From contig JAIWNI010000052.1 of NCBI GenBank assembly GCA_025331435.1, positions 62,001 through 126,000 on the forward strand: a DNA stretch of 64,000 nucleotides, written 5' to 3'. The stretch's first letter is position 1. Each line of letters starts with the position of its first letter. Source of the DNA: Choanephora cucurbitarum. Taxonomy: Eukaryota > Mucoromycota > Mucoromycetes > Mucorales > Choanephoraceae. A program made the translations under genes and the position numbers. Positions 35,418 through 48,067 of the stretch are shown here, one piece after another. Below the pieces are notes generated by a model that saw only the letters and a program-made list of their open reading frames with translations, was not told the DNA's origin and made no database searches.

Positions 35418-36891
35418 TCAGTAGGGTTCTCCCCTTTTTACAACAGGCACCCGTGGACCTCCAATTTCTTGTTGAACTATACCATTGAGATACCGTTGTG
35501 TTAAAAATACATATGCATGGCCTGTGCACTCTATTTTAATTTCTTCAAATGGATATTTGAATTGTATCGAATAAGTGACAGCTGCATCACTTTTTGTAAT
35601 ACTTGACTTGATCCATTCCAAAAGTGCATTTGCAAAATTCAAACAAACAGATGGGTTCTAAAAAAATTTTTTAGTACAAGTTCATCATAGCATGTACATT
35701 ATTTTACCCAAGTATTCTTTCTTTCTCTCACTAGACGCGGTATTTCCATAGTCTTGAACTGCTTGATCTCGAGAACATAACCTTCATCATCTCGAAATCC
35801 ACAAATGATCCTTGGTACACCTACCAAAAAAGACTGCGCCCAAAACTTGAGTAGTTTGTACCTTTCAAATGAATATTGGTTCCTGTCTGTTTCAATTATT
35901 CTAGATGTCTTCAATTCAATATAATTACTCGGCTGCTTCAATGAATCGTTAGGTTTTACATCTATGGAACGATCAAAATTTTGAGCATTTGCCCGATCCA
36001 ATCAAACTATACCTCGACAGCAATCGACTTCGGCACCCATGATGATTGAGCTGCTACCCAATTTAGTCTTGACTAAGATACAATATTGGATGTTTGTATT
36101 AACATTCTGGACCAGTCTGTCCTGAAGTTCTTGGTCGTCTTTCTTTACTAGGTGCGGAGGCTTTGATAGGGTACAGAGTGTCTCAAAACGGTATCCCCAG
36201 TAACTCATCCTCTTTTGCTTCTCTGTTGCCTGACTCTCTTGTTGCTTTTTTTGTTCAGTCGTCTGTTCTTCTAGATAGATTGTGTCCTAGTCTAAATTGA
36301 GTTATCTCCGTCTAGGCTTATATAAGAAAGTATTACTTTATATCGAGTAGCACGTAGCTCCCAAGGCTCTCTTCTAGCATAAGGAGTGCATAATATCTTT
36401 GTCATAATACCTCTCCAAGTAACCTTTTGATTTGGGGGTTAAATTGATTCTCTTTGCACATAAGCCAACTTACAATATCGGCTGTTGTTGCTTCTTTTGC
36501 TTCTGAATTGAAATGAGTCAATGCATCTAAAAGAGTATCAATGTGCTCCGAAATGCTCTCATCCCTCTGTATCATTCTTTCGTAACCTTCATTTAGATCT
36601 TTTTTTCCTGTTGTAGGCGGATAATAATATTTCTGGTGATACACATACAATTCAGTCAATCCAATTTTAGTTTCAATTATTTTTTTTTACCATCTCTCGA
36701 TTATCAAACCAGACGCGTCTATTATGATCAATACTATATGACGTTAATTCTCTAGGCTGCTGAAATACGGGACAAGCGCCTTCGTATGTTTCGTTATTCT
36801 CTAATTTAAAACAATTCGCTACATTCTCTGTTCTCTTTCTCCTTTTGGCGTCTCTTGAAGGAGAGTAACTCTCAGGAGATCTCGTAGTCAT
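35418..36891 (-). CDS. RAI1: RAI1/DXO family mRNA 5'-end quality-control nuclease
   Basis: Six-exon gene, 404 residues: 36891-36691, 36632-36474, 36423-36337, 36286-36013, 35961-35708, 35657-35418. Splicing gives DNREM/KYYYPP and ADI/VTWRGIMTKILCTPY, both conserved in RAI1/DXO, so apparent frame breaks are introns. RAI1 removes incomplete or NAD-type caps, and in yeast stabilises the XRN2-type nuclease RAT1 in the nucleus. The active-site blocks are visible: YWGYRFETLCT, GAEVDC and YIELKTS, whose Glu, Asp and Glu/Lys residues bind two metals. The Lys/Arg-rich N-terminus (RDAKRRKR) looks like an NLS. Length is normal for the family. Confidence 0.93.
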
Positions 36892-38150
36892 CTTGACAGG
36901 TAGGCGACTTCTAACGCGACTTGTTTTTTTTATGAAGAAAAAAATGATAGCAAATATGTAGGAGAATGATACGCGGAAAAAAAATCATTTCCTTTTTTTT
37001 AGGAGGAGTTTGGGAAATATTCTTGCAATCGGTCATTTCATAAGGAACTCTTAGATGATGTATCTCTTGGATTTAGTAAACATCAAAAGTGAAAATACAT
37101 TTTACTGCTGAAAACAGGTCATTCATATATCGTAGATATAGCTAATAGTGATGCTTTTCTTTTGATTTTGGCCATTGATAACTATACTGTATATCTTTAT
37201 TTCTCAACTATAGCAAGTATCAGTTTGATGTTTCACATTTCAAAGAGATAGCAAGTTATCTAAATAAAAAAAAAAGTTACTACAATCTAACGATTTACTC
37301 AACAGTCAATTGGTCAAACTCCCTGGCCTATAGTTCTTCTATGGCAGATATGTTATAAAAAGTTGTTTATTTAAAATGAGAAATACGACCCTTATAGACC
37401 ATGACCTTTAGATACCACGGCCAAATCTCCTTTTACAGTGTTGCATAACAGTAGTTATTGATCAAGCTAATTGATGATTGTTCGAAAATTGAGACATATG
37501 AACTTGAAAGAAAAAAAAAGTATGGTTATTGATTAGACAAGTAATTTGAAAGTAAACACGATCAACATGTTCTTGCCTTCATTATTGGCAACTCTATGGC
37601 TCCATAGTAATACTCTTTCACTACTCTGATCTGCCATTTGTCTTGACATTTGATGTGCTAACCCAAGCTCTCTCATTACTCGATTTGTCTGGGCAACATC
37701 TTAAAAGGAAACACAATGGCTACAGTATCAAGCGACTATTGTACGCTTGCTCGTAACGACATGTATTTTGCTGAAACATAGTTACTTTGTTCTCTGTCTC
37801 AAGGCTTAGAATTCGTAATCATCAGAATCCGTTTTAATAATCCATCAACTGAACATTTCGATCCTAAATTTAAGCTTTTTATTGTAAATGGTTCAAGTAG
37901 TTCTGCAAAAATAGTTAGTTTGGTTACAATTCAAAGTGTGTGTGTATGTGTTTTACAATAAGTCATGAATTTGAGGGTAAAAAAAATAAATAACTATTTA
38001 TTCTTAGAGAGAGGTAAAGTAATAATATAAGCAACAAGAAAAAAGAGATCTCTCTTGACTATGTATAGTAATGTTCTATTCATCTCAATTTTTTTTTCTT
38101 TTTTTTACAGATTGAGATTATTTTTAAAGTCTAGGCTTGTCAGAATCCAT
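36892..38150. other. Intergenic, with exon-like stretches on the minus strand
   Basis: About 1.25 kb without a full gene. On the minus strand two short open stretches have normal protein composition: about 37705-37570 (RVMRELGLAHQMSRQMADQ) and about 37930-37803 (LLEPFTIKSLNLG). Neither has a start or a domain I know. They may be pieces of a decayed or unrecognised short gene. Confidence 0.4.
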
Positions 38151-39392
38151 TCATAACTTTTCAGCTTGTTGTTCTTCGAGTTCACTCAAGTAACGTTCAG
38201 CATCAAGGGCAGCCATACAGCCAGAACCAGCGGAAGTAATAGCTTGACGGTAACGCTTGTCTTGAACATCACCAGCAGCAAAGAGACCTTCAACATTGGT
38301 GACAGAAGAACCAGGAACAGTCTTGATGTAACCTTCACTGTCAAGTTCAACTTGGTCCTTAACCAAACTGGTGGCAGGGACGTGACCGATAGCATAGAAC
38401 AAACCAGAAGCTTCGATTTGACTGGTTTCACCAGTAGCATTGTTCTTTGTAGCAACGGCAGTCAACAAGTTACCGTCACCGATAGCTTCGGTAGGAGAAG
38501 TGTTGAAGTGAACCTTGACCTTAGGGTGGTGCAACAATCTGTTGGCCATAACCTTTGAGGCTCTTAATTCATCACGACGAACAAGAACGTGAACAATGGA
38601 ACCGTCTAAAAAATAGTAATGAGTTTACCGAACTGATGTCATGACCTTTTTTCTCTCTTTTTGACATTTCCGTGATAAACTATCTTTTTGTTTCCCCGTT
38701 ATCAAATAGATTTTTACTTACATTTTGTGAGATAGATAGCTTCTTCAGCAGCAGAATCACCACCACCAATAACAACCAAGGGCTTGTTTCTGAAGATAGG
38801 GACAGCACCATCACAGACAGCACAAGCAGAGATACCGTTTTGCCAGTACTTCTCTTCACCAGGCAAGTTCATACGCTTAGCAGAAGCACCAGTGGCAATG
38901 ACGACAGCATCAGCAGTATCGGTGGGTTCCTCTTGTTCCTCATAACCTTCACGCCAGATCTTGAAGGGACGAGCAGAACAATCGAGCTTAGCGATAGTTT
39001 CAGTTTCGATAGTAGTACCACAGTTTTCGGATTGAGCACGCATCAAATCCATCAACTCACCACCAAGGACACCCTTGGGGAAACCAGGGAAGTTTTCAAC
39101 ATCAGTGGTTGTAGTCAACTGACCTCCGGGAGCAAAGCCGTTAGCCATCATACCTTCAAACATGATAGGTCTCAAATTGGCACGAGCAAGGTAAATAGCA
39201 GCAGTGTGACCTATAGAATTGTAAGTACTGACCCTCTTCCATTAAAAAAAAAGGACAAGATATCTTACCAGCAGGGCCGGAACCGATAATAGCGACAGGG
39301 CGATGTTGAGGAGCCATACTTAAGATTGAAGTTGTGAAGTTTCTACGAGAAGAGAAAGAAAGACGTGAAAATAAGAAACGGGAAGAGAGCAT
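38151..39392 (-). CDS. TRR1: Thioredoxin reductase (low-molecular-weight type)
   Basis: Three-exon gene, 355 residues: 39392-39269, 39210-38722, 38605-38151, in phase throughout. FAD/NADPH flavoenzyme that reduces thioredoxin. FAD motif GSGPAGHTAA spans the first junction; the redox pair is C171-A-V-C174 in ISACAVCDG; the NADPH motif is [11 protein letters not shown]; the late FAD block is [10 protein letters not shown]. Residues 1-25 ([17 protein letters not shown]) form an Arg/Ser-rich mitochondrial presequence, and Met26 in SMAPQHRP matches the usual cytosolic start, so one gene may supply both compartments. Codon bias is strong, fitting high expression. Confidence 0.96.
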
Positions 39393-40238
39393 TTAATAAG
39401 AAAATTTTAAAATCCTCTTGGATTAAAATAAATATAAAGAAGGGCTAACCTTTCCTCCAATAGAACAGAATCAAATCTATCGTGACTGGGCTTACTAATA
39501 GTCAATTGACCAATAAGGCTCTTAGATGACAAAGCACGAATCAGACCAATGATAAAAGATTACACATGTGCTTTATCATCATTATTCTTTTTTTCTACTG
39601 ATTTCGAGAGTGGCAATGATAAATACAGATCAATCTTTTTTTTTTCTTGATAGAAATAAAGCTTACAAATGTCAAACTGATTAAACAGATAATTGCGCAA
39701 TTCTTTTTCTATCATTGAGGTTGTTGGAATATGTCTGTGATAGAGTTGTATAGACATATTGTATAATAGACATTGATATGTTCGATAAAGTGAACTGGCA
39801 AAAAACTATTTCTTATGAGAGGCACATTATTTAAGTTTTCTGACAAGTAAACAAAAGACAATGATAGCCTCCGAAACAGGATGGCTTGCTATATATAGTC
39901 AAAGGACATATACAATACTTTCTGCCAATAAAACATAGCAAGCAACACATATCTATCATGCATATCTTCTTTTTTGAGAATTACATCTAGGAAGGGAATA
40001 TTTCGATCATCACATGAAGTGGTGGTATATAAGGACTTTTGATGATGATATTCTGTTTCATCAATAGTCAAACACCTCTTTCGATTCTCTTTGATAAGCA
40101 AAAAAAAAATAGGCTTGAATGTGTATATGTGTGTATCGATATGTATATATATATTTTTATTATTCTTTCTAATTGTTGCTGTAATGATAAAAAAAAACTG
40201 TAGATTCTCAAAATTGCTGAAAAATACAATACATCTGT
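39393..40238. other. Intergenic
   Basis: Promoter of the thioredoxin reductase gene and 3' flank of the SEL1-repeat gene; AT-rich, with a TATATATA/TGTGTATATG repeat near 40122-40155. Small frames here show no domain. Confidence 0.5.
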
Positions 40239-41810
40239 TTACATGATAGTACAGTCATCTTGTGACCCATTCTTCTTTTTTGATTTCTGCTCAACACCTT
40301 TACCCTGTAAGCGCTGAATAGCCCGTTTGTCACCATGCTCAGCAGCCTTTTTGTACCATTCCATAGCTTCGTTGGGGTTTTTGACTACACCGATACCTAC
40401 TTCTGTAAAGTAACCAACTGCATACTCAGCCTTAGGTAATTCTTTCTCAGCAGCACGCTTAGCCCAGAGATAAGCATCCTCATCTGATTGAGGCAGCACT
40501 TGAGGAGAACCAACGAGATACCAAGCCGTCAAGGCAAAACAGGCTTCTCGATGTCCTTGTTGAGCTGCAATTGTATAAAAGTGAATCGACATGGCTGGAT
40601 CTGGGTTACACTCTAACTTTCCATATTCGTAACATTCACCCAAACGAAATGCAGAAGGTGCATATCCAAGCTCAGCAGCTTGAGCATATAATGAAACAGC
40701 ATAAGAGAGATCGACAAAAACGACGTTGGGTATACCTCTTTCGTGTAACAGAGCTAATTCATGAATAGCGTGTGGATATTCGGATGTGGCTGCTTCAGCA
40801 GATCTCTTTAACCACTTGACACCGTCTCTTGGGTTTTTCGAGATGCCTAATTCACCATTCACTTCTGCCACACCTAACCTGTACATTGCACCAGGATGAC
40901 TAAGTGTTGCTGCTTTTCTATTTTTGGAAATCAATTATCAGTTTCCTATACATCACAGCCTTTTGCGTGCACACACAGTCTTTTGTTTGTATCTTACCTA
41001 TAAAACTGAACTGCCTTGGCATAATCTCTTCGACAACCTAAACCATCTTCATAACATTTTGCGGCTCTATTGATTGATAAAATGAGTCTCTAGAGTGCAT
41101 ATACAAGAAGAAGAAAAAAGTTACCGATAAGCTGCATCAGCATGATGATGCTTAGTTGCCTGAACAAACAATGGAAATGCCTTGTCGAATTCGTTCTTTC
41201 CTTTCTTACTCAACAACCCAGAGGCATATAAGTTTCCGAGGTAATATTGTGATTCTGCATGACCACGGGCTGCCAATTGCTTCAATAACTTTTCTGCTTC
41301 AGCCAAATATTCCCAACGAGTGTTATCATCATCTTGAATTGGTTTAGCAGCTTCTACCATGAAAATAGCGAAATCACATTGGATATCAGGACTGTTTGTC
41401 TTTTTTGCGTTCTCTCTATACATATTGATGGTTTGGTTGTAAGACAACAAGGAAGCTTGTGCACCAGGCTTTAGATGGGAGTGGTCCAAGAGTTGATCAC
41501 CATTTAAAGACAGGTTAGCTACAGAGCTTGTTCGAGTACCAGGTGGTGTCTTGCTGGTTTCATGTGGGGGTAAAGGACTCGGTTGTCTAGTGATAGGCAA
41601 AGAAGGTGCTGAGCTATTGGTCGCTTGATATCGAAATTGAGGTCGGGGTGCCATATTGGTTGTACTTAAATTGTTACTTAAATGGTGGTTGGCGTTAGAA
41701 TTAGAGTGGTAATGTGTGGGCATAGGTGAGGCTACACCTTCAAGGTGCTTTGGTGGTGGTGGTGGTACTGATTTTGGGTTATACTGCATTTGTGATTGTA
41801 ATTGAGACAT
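40239..41810 (-). CDS. SKT5/CHS4-type chitin synthase activator, SEL1 repeats, CaaX tail
   Basis: Three-exon gene, 477 residues: 41810-41125, 41066-40998, 40917-40239, in phase. Proteins of this family activate class IV chitin synthase at the plasma membrane. A Pro/Ser/Asn-rich N-terminus (SVPPPPPKHLEG) precedes about seven SEL1-like repeats (for example AESQYYLGNLYASG, AAKCYEDGLGC, PKAEYAVGYFTEVGIG). The protein ends DDCTIM, a CaaX prenylation box as in yeast Skt5. Start: the upstream Met at 41834 is in frame, but GCTAAATAG just before 41820 looks like the acceptor of a 5'UTR intron (donor GTAAGC near 41900), so Met at 41810 is preferred. Confidence 0.88.
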
Positions 41811-44076
41811 ATTGCGTATTACTCTATTTAGCATAAGCCAGAGTGGAATACAACCATCAGACCCTGCTTTTTTTCTTTTTTTTACTATGTTAGCTTACCT
41901 TGTTCAATGACTTGAATGGATATATGCCTTCCTTCTCTTTTAGTCTTTTAATATGAACAGAATATGGAGCGAGAAAGAGAAAACGGTGATGATTGTTTCG
42001 GGTTCAAATGAATGTAAAGAAGAAAAGTAAGATTTTATAAAATAGTAATAGAAGAAAAAGGAAGAAAGAAAGAAAAAAAAGATAAAATGCTATTAAGATA
42101 GGTTAGGGGGGGCTAGGGGGGAAAATAAAAATAGGCCTTTTTTTTAATATGAACAAAATAAGGGCACTATAACGAGTTTGGTCTTTTCTGAGTGTGCCTT
42201 GCTTGATCCTTCCAAAAATAGCTTCTGTTTTATTTTTACTGTGCTTCTCTTTAGAGTCTTTAAAAATAAATTGATTTCCCGCATGAGAACTCAGTCAAAT
42301 CAGTTCACAGAAGAGGTAGGTTGCTAAGCTTTATATCGAGAGGAAGGAGTCCTTATCTGCATTAGGATCAGAATTTGTATGACTCCGTTACTTTTTTTGG
42401 TGTGGCTAAGAGAAAGAGTTTTATAGCCAAGGATCATTATAGTTTATTTTTTGAGAGCCGCGGTTGCTGAAATCAATATGAAGTTTATTGTTCAATTGGT
42501 CGTTGACATACTCGGTCAAAATATAATTGCTTTCATCATATACCATGAGGTAGGTCTCTGTATGGTTATTTATCAGTCATATCAAATTGTTGACTGTCGT
42601 CTCTGATGAAGCATCTACTCTTCTTCTTTTTGCCCGGTAGAGAGTTATCTAGCACAAACAAGGTTTGATTAAAAGTAGTAAACATTCTCTTGCAAAAGTT
42701 GCATTGTTTGTATTTTTCCTAAGCCTGTCATTTCCTTTTTGTTGTTCTCTACAAACCAGTCTTAATTAGGCCTTTGATATTACCATAAGAATGAATGTAT
42801 GATTTTCTTCTTTCGAGGTAAGCAAAAAAAAAAAATAAGCTGTGTCCTTGCAAAGACTTTTGATCTTCTCTTGTTGTTGTCAATGGTATAGTATCGCTTA
42901 ACATTTACCATGTTACACATGGACTGTGCATTTTTGTCCTAGGTATATGAGCTTTTTGTTTGTTTGTGTTTGTTAAACCAGTAGGATAACCCAGTAGAAT
43001 GATCAACTTTAATTGAGAGTTATTCACGAAAATACAAAGGGTTTGGATAAATAAACGGCTTATCTTGTGTACATAATTCCCTCACTCCTTCTTTTTTCCA
43101 TACATCATTCTAGAAACGATGTATTGGGCTGACCTACACGCAAAAGTAGACATATAGCTGATTCTTTCAAATTCGAGCCTGTAACATTTCACCCTTTAAG
43201 CATTTTATTTAAATTTCTTGTTATCAATCAGAAGTAGATTATATGCATAAGAGAAAGGAGGCAACAAGACAATGGAGGCCCATCATACAGTGAAAGCAAG
43301 GAGAACATTAAGGGTTCCGTTAAAAGAAGGTCCTTTTTGGCATTTCCTTTTCTTCTTACTTTCCAAGCCTTGAGCATTTGCATGAATCGGCAATTTCAAA
43401 CCCAAATAAAGTTCTTATGAGCTCAACAGTTTTAATCAATTTTGAATTCGTAAAGACCCTTATTTAGCTAGTGATTGATTGCTAGGAACATTGAAGTGCA
43501 AGTCATTAAATGATCAGGAAAAAGCATATGGCTTCTTTGAATACTCTAATTGACTTTGATGGTTGCTCATTTCGCCGCAGTATGTAATTGTCTTTATCAA
43601 AACAAAACGAAGATTTATCTCGATAAGCTAAAGGAGTTTAGAGTTCATACTAAAAAGGCACATGAACAAGTCACTAACTCGCATTAGACACTCAAACTAA
43701 ATGAGAGTAAGGTTGTACAGATTGTTTCAGGAATAGCATGAATACGGACGCTTAATTTCTTGCTCTATTATTGTCAAGAAATACAAAAGAAGATGCTGCA
43801 AGTACACTAAAGTACTGCCAAGCTTGATTGGGTCTTGCCAAGTAATACATGGCTATTCACTAATCTAAGGAAAACAAGCTAAAAAGTAACAGAAACATAA
43901 TTGAACAGATAGCAAGTGGTTCTGTTTATACAAAAAAAGAGTATCTTTTTTTTTATTATTGTTTTCTAACAAAGAGCGTGTCTTTTTTTTCTCTTGAATC
44001 CTTTTAAATAGAGGCGCGTGTGTCAATAATTTTGGTGGTTGACTTATAACAATGTATAGATATGTACAGCCAAGCC
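41811..44076. other. Long intergenic region
   Basis: About 2.3 kb. The left end holds the probable 5'UTR intron of the CHS4-type gene and a purine-rich tract (GGAAGAAAGAAAG, 42059-42080). The rest is AT-rich and shows no gene, tRNA or transposon motif that I recognise. Confidence 0.5.
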
Positions 44077-46005
44077 TTATAATCGTCTGTTTGGTGTCAA
44101 GGGAGAATAGTTCTTGCTGATGTCTTTTCTTGAATGATTGGTATTCTTTTTTGTCTGCAAGGTTCTCAACACTCTTGTCTGTCTACTTTGGTATGCTACT
44201 TCTGAGACCCAGTTGTCAACTGATTTCATAAAGTCTGATTCTTTCTTTTTAGGCTGGTCAAAACTACCAGGTGACATTTTGTCAGACTTTACGAAGGTAT
44301 GTGCCTTTGTAGACGAAATAGGGATATTTTCCTTGTTATCATCGCAATACTGAATCATCTGATTGATAATAGCAGTACTCTTATCGCCTAATACTAATCT
44401 GGGAGTTGGCTTCTTGTATGGCTGATGACGCTGTGAGTTCGAGTGTGGAGGTCGATCCACAGCATGAAGTGTTGGTGTTGGGCGGTATTGTTTAGGTTTG
44501 TGTTTGTTGCCAAACACCCAAGAAGCATAACTGGTAGTCTGACCAATATCTGCTGTCTTGGTCTGGAGAGTGCTTGGATGGGTATAGATAGACGAACGTA
44601 GACAAGATTCATCAGAGTTTGTACGTGTCTTTGAATATGCTGTTTTGTGTTGAAAGTATGTAATGAATTGTTCTTGATTTGTATGTACAGATTGGATATG
44701 GATGTCCTGCATTTTATCCACAGAGAGTGTGATGATTGTTTTGTTGACAGTTGAGATATCGCGTGCTGGTATCGGTTGGATCTTTTGTTGCTGAGTGTTG
44801 TTATTTTCAGTTCTTTTATTGGGAATGATCTTGTTGACCCGAAGGATGCTCAGTTGCTTGACAGTGGGCTTGGGACCTAACAACATATCAGCTTCGGTTT
44901 CATTTAGATGGTCAGGTAAAGGATTTAAGCGGATATAATCTTTTTCATCAGAATCATAGACCCATTGATACAAGAATCCCATTTCAGCTTGGTCAAATTC
45001 TCTTCGGTAATCCAGATAGCGATCGCCAGAACCGACTGTGATTCGAAGAGCAGTATCAATAGAGAAATCATGTCTGATTTTCTTGATCGCCGTCTTTAAG
45101 CCCATGCCACTCAAGGATGGCAAATAGTCACATCCAGAGAGCATACACATCTGTCTGAATAAATCAGGCGTCAATTGATTCAGCTTTTCTTGATTGAGTG
45201 TAAAGATGTCTTCATAGTTGATTTGTTCACCGTCACCTTCGCGTGTAAGCTTATAGATCACGCGTGGGCAGCCAAACACAAGCAAGTCAGAATCTTCAGA
45301 TACAACAGCAGCAGCCTTGTTGGTCTTTAAGAGATGGGCTAGTTGTGCGTCTGATTCATAAGGGGCAACAATAACTTCAACTTTTTGCTTTTGTAATTCC
45401 TATAATTTTTTTTTAGAATGTATACATACAATGAACAAGTAATGACTATAGCAGACGTCTGTCAACTTACCAAAATAACAGAGCGTATCATATCTTCACT
45501 GATGGAAATAGATTGTTGGAAGCACTTTTGTGCCTTTGTGTGGTCACCTTGAAACTGATAACGCATGCCTTCAGCTAGTTTAGCATCACGTTTACTACGT
45601 AGAAAAAAATAAAGGGGGAGGTCAATTAGAGAGATAGAATATGATGGATCGATACAATGTACTTTACGTGCGACGATCATTATTGGTAATCTGTTTCAGA
45701 GGGAGAGGAAGACCATCAAATACGACGAGGGGTGTAACACCAAAGTGACGAAAGAGGCCTATGTAGAACATGAAATATTGAATATAGCTATAAACTCCAA
45801 GTTAGTATCATAGTGAACACGTTTGTTTTCTTTTGCGTCTTCACCTGTCTGTGCTTTGATTGTTTGCTATCTTGGAAGCAGCACCGAATGCTCCACGATG
45901 AAGAAGGACATGACCATCAATGGCAACAGTTTGACCAGCATATTGTTTGATATGAATTTTTTGAGTAATGGGCTTCAATAAGTGTAAAAGACCAGAGATA
46001 CCCAT
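44077..46005 (-). CDS. EXO1: Exonuclease 1 (EXO1), RAD2/FEN family
   Basis: Four-exon gene, 575 residues: 46005-45845, 45787-45668, 45594-45471, 45399-44077, in phase. 5'-3' exonuclease and flap nuclease used in mismatch repair and double-strand-break resection. The N-domain starts MGISGLLHLL; metal-binding acidic residues occur at the positions known for human EXO1: Asp30 (VAIDG), Asp78 (VFDG), Glu150 and Asp152 (YESDAQ), Asp171 and Asp173 (SEDSDLL), and Asp226 in LSGCDYLPSLSGMG. The helix-hairpin-helix region follows. After about residue 330 the chain is disordered and basic, and shorter than in animals, as is usual for fungi. No PIP box is obvious. Confidence 0.95.
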
Positions 46006-46466
46006 AGCAAAGGTTTTGGATTTTTAGAGATAAATTTGATCTGATATATTCGTATATATATACAGGCTCGCTTGTGTTTATGTGAATGCGTATAAGTTTA
46101 TAAAGTAGACTGTTGTATGGATACTGAATAAAGCAACACAAAAAGAGAAATAGGAAAATCAGGCTCATAAGAGCAAAGTGTGACGTCTTCTGTATTTGAA
46201 ATTTGCGTGTAAGCACAAAGTACTACGTAGAATGTCTACAACAATGAACAACCTTCTTTTCATATAAGCTCAGGAGTAATAAATGTCAATACTAAATACT
46301 TTTAAAGACATAAGAATACTTGATTGATTATTTATTGTTGATAATTTCTATCTTTTGCTACCAAAAGAGAGATGTGGTATAAGATAATGTCTTCAACCTA
46401 AGGTCAAACAAGAGACCTTCCAATATGACGAATAAAACGAATAATTACCGATGCAATAGTGTAGTT
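46006..46466. other. Intergenic
   Basis: Promoter of EXO1 and 3' flank of the SPX-RING gene, both on the minus strand. AT-rich; nothing else recognised. Confidence 0.5.
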
Positions 46467-48067
46467 CTACATAACGATGCAGCTGGCTTCGCGATGCGAC
46501 AATGCACTTCGATTGCGTTGAACAGAGTGCTGATATTGAGCAATTCTTTGAGGAGAAATCGCTTGTCTATTGTGTTGCATTTTCTCTCTATCCATCTTGG
46601 CTTGCTCCTCTTCATTTTCCTTACGCTTTGCTTTTATCTCTTTTGGAAAATACATTAGCATGAAGTTCTGTAACGATTGATCTAAATTGTTGGCATCTGC
46701 ATTTCCTACGGCATTGACTTGTCTACATACAGGGCAGTTATAAAGACGCTTTCTGTGTGCTTTAATAAGACATCGCACACAAAACACATGCCCGCACTCT
46801 AACCGAATAGGCCTCCAAGCAATGGCTATTGTGATGATTTGTATTAGATGTTGGTTGTATTGAAATAGATAAAGAGAAAGACTTACAAAGACAAACCGGG
46901 CAATCATAATCATCTGGCTGCGGTACAATTGTAACGAGCTTGGTCTGAATGATATTCAGAATAGAAGCAAGTATGCTATTCATAAAGACAACGCTACTCT
47001 TGGCAAACGCTGGAAACTCGGAAGTGGCACTGCTGAAAGGTTTAGCAACATTCAAAAACAAAAACAAAAAAGTATATGTATTACCTTAAGCCACTTCGCT
47101 TGTCATGCTTTTTTAATATCTTAATCATGGCTGTCTGGTTCAATGCTTGAAAATGTTTGAAACGAATGAGCTGCGTATGGATAGCCAAAAACTTGTTTAA
47201 TGCCTGCTTTGATTGTTTGGATGAAAGTCTATTTGCCTTTGTTTTTTTTTGAAAGAAGAGAAGGTAAGGTACATGTGTAAACAGCTTAAATGAGTTCACT
47301 TACCAAATTTGCCTTCATCAACTCATCTGCAAATAGCTGAAATTTCTGATGACTTTGTTCATAAGATGCTGTTGTGTATTGGGCTTCGTTTGCAATTTCA
47401 GTGATGCAACATGCTTGCATATATTTACTGAATATTTCACGCCAGACATACATGTCTTTCTTTTGTGGACATGCCTTTTTTTTTTTGAAGGAAAAGAGAA
47501 ATAATTACCATCAGATTCTGCTTGATATTTAATATACTTACAGCAATTGTTAACTGAGACTCCAATGTATTCACGTCAGTGGTAAATCTACGCTTTTCTT
47601 TGTCATGAAGTAATGCTGCGTGTGATAATTCGTGCAATAGTAAGTGAAAAAACTCGGAGTCACGAACAAGCTGAATCTTAATAGACAATGGTCCATTATT
47701 TAGTTTTTCAGTAATGGATGTCAACTTTGTCAAGGTATATTCGTCTGCCTCAGAAATGGCTGTAGGATCATTTATTGTAATTTTGATATAAGGTTGAGGA
47801 TCTTCGATATTGCCTAAAGATCAAAGTCAGGTGCCTGAATAGTACAAGATAAAGAGCCGAGTTCTCATTACCATCAAAAGTATAATGCATACGCATTGCT
47901 TCTTCTGTGTCTAGTGTACTTATCCGTGAAGATGACAGTCCTCGGGCTTCTAGCTCGTCAACCACTAGTCTTATTGATTTTTTTAGTGATTTGTAATGAA
48001 TAAGATGTGGTCTCCAGTTCTCTGGTAAGTCAAGAGCTGCTGACTCCATCTGCTTTCCAAACTTCAT
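46467..48067 (-). CDS. SPX-domain RING E3 ubiquitin ligase with C-terminal CaaX box
   Basis: Six-exon gene, 431 residues: 48067-47872, 47813-47542, 47474-47304, 47236-47085, 47032-46887, 46825-46467, in phase. An SPX domain that would sense inositol pyrophosphates starts MKFGKQMESAALD, with the basic helix HYKSLKKSIR; the second SPX part holds LVRDSEFFHLLLHEL and the third helix region FKHFQALNQTAMIKILKKHDK, whose Lys cluster forms the ligand site. The RING finger is CPVC, ECGHVFCVRC, CPVC (exons 5-6). The chain ends ASCIVM, a CaaX box not typical for SPX-RING proteins. A role in phosphate signalling or degradation of SPX partners is inferred; animals lack this architecture and fungi and protists have it. 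Confidence 0.9.

Noticed and set aside
36633..36690. Apparent frame shift in RAI1 at a run of nine A
   Set aside because: A normal GT-AG intron ending in CACCAG joins DNREM to KYYYPP in phase and removes the run.
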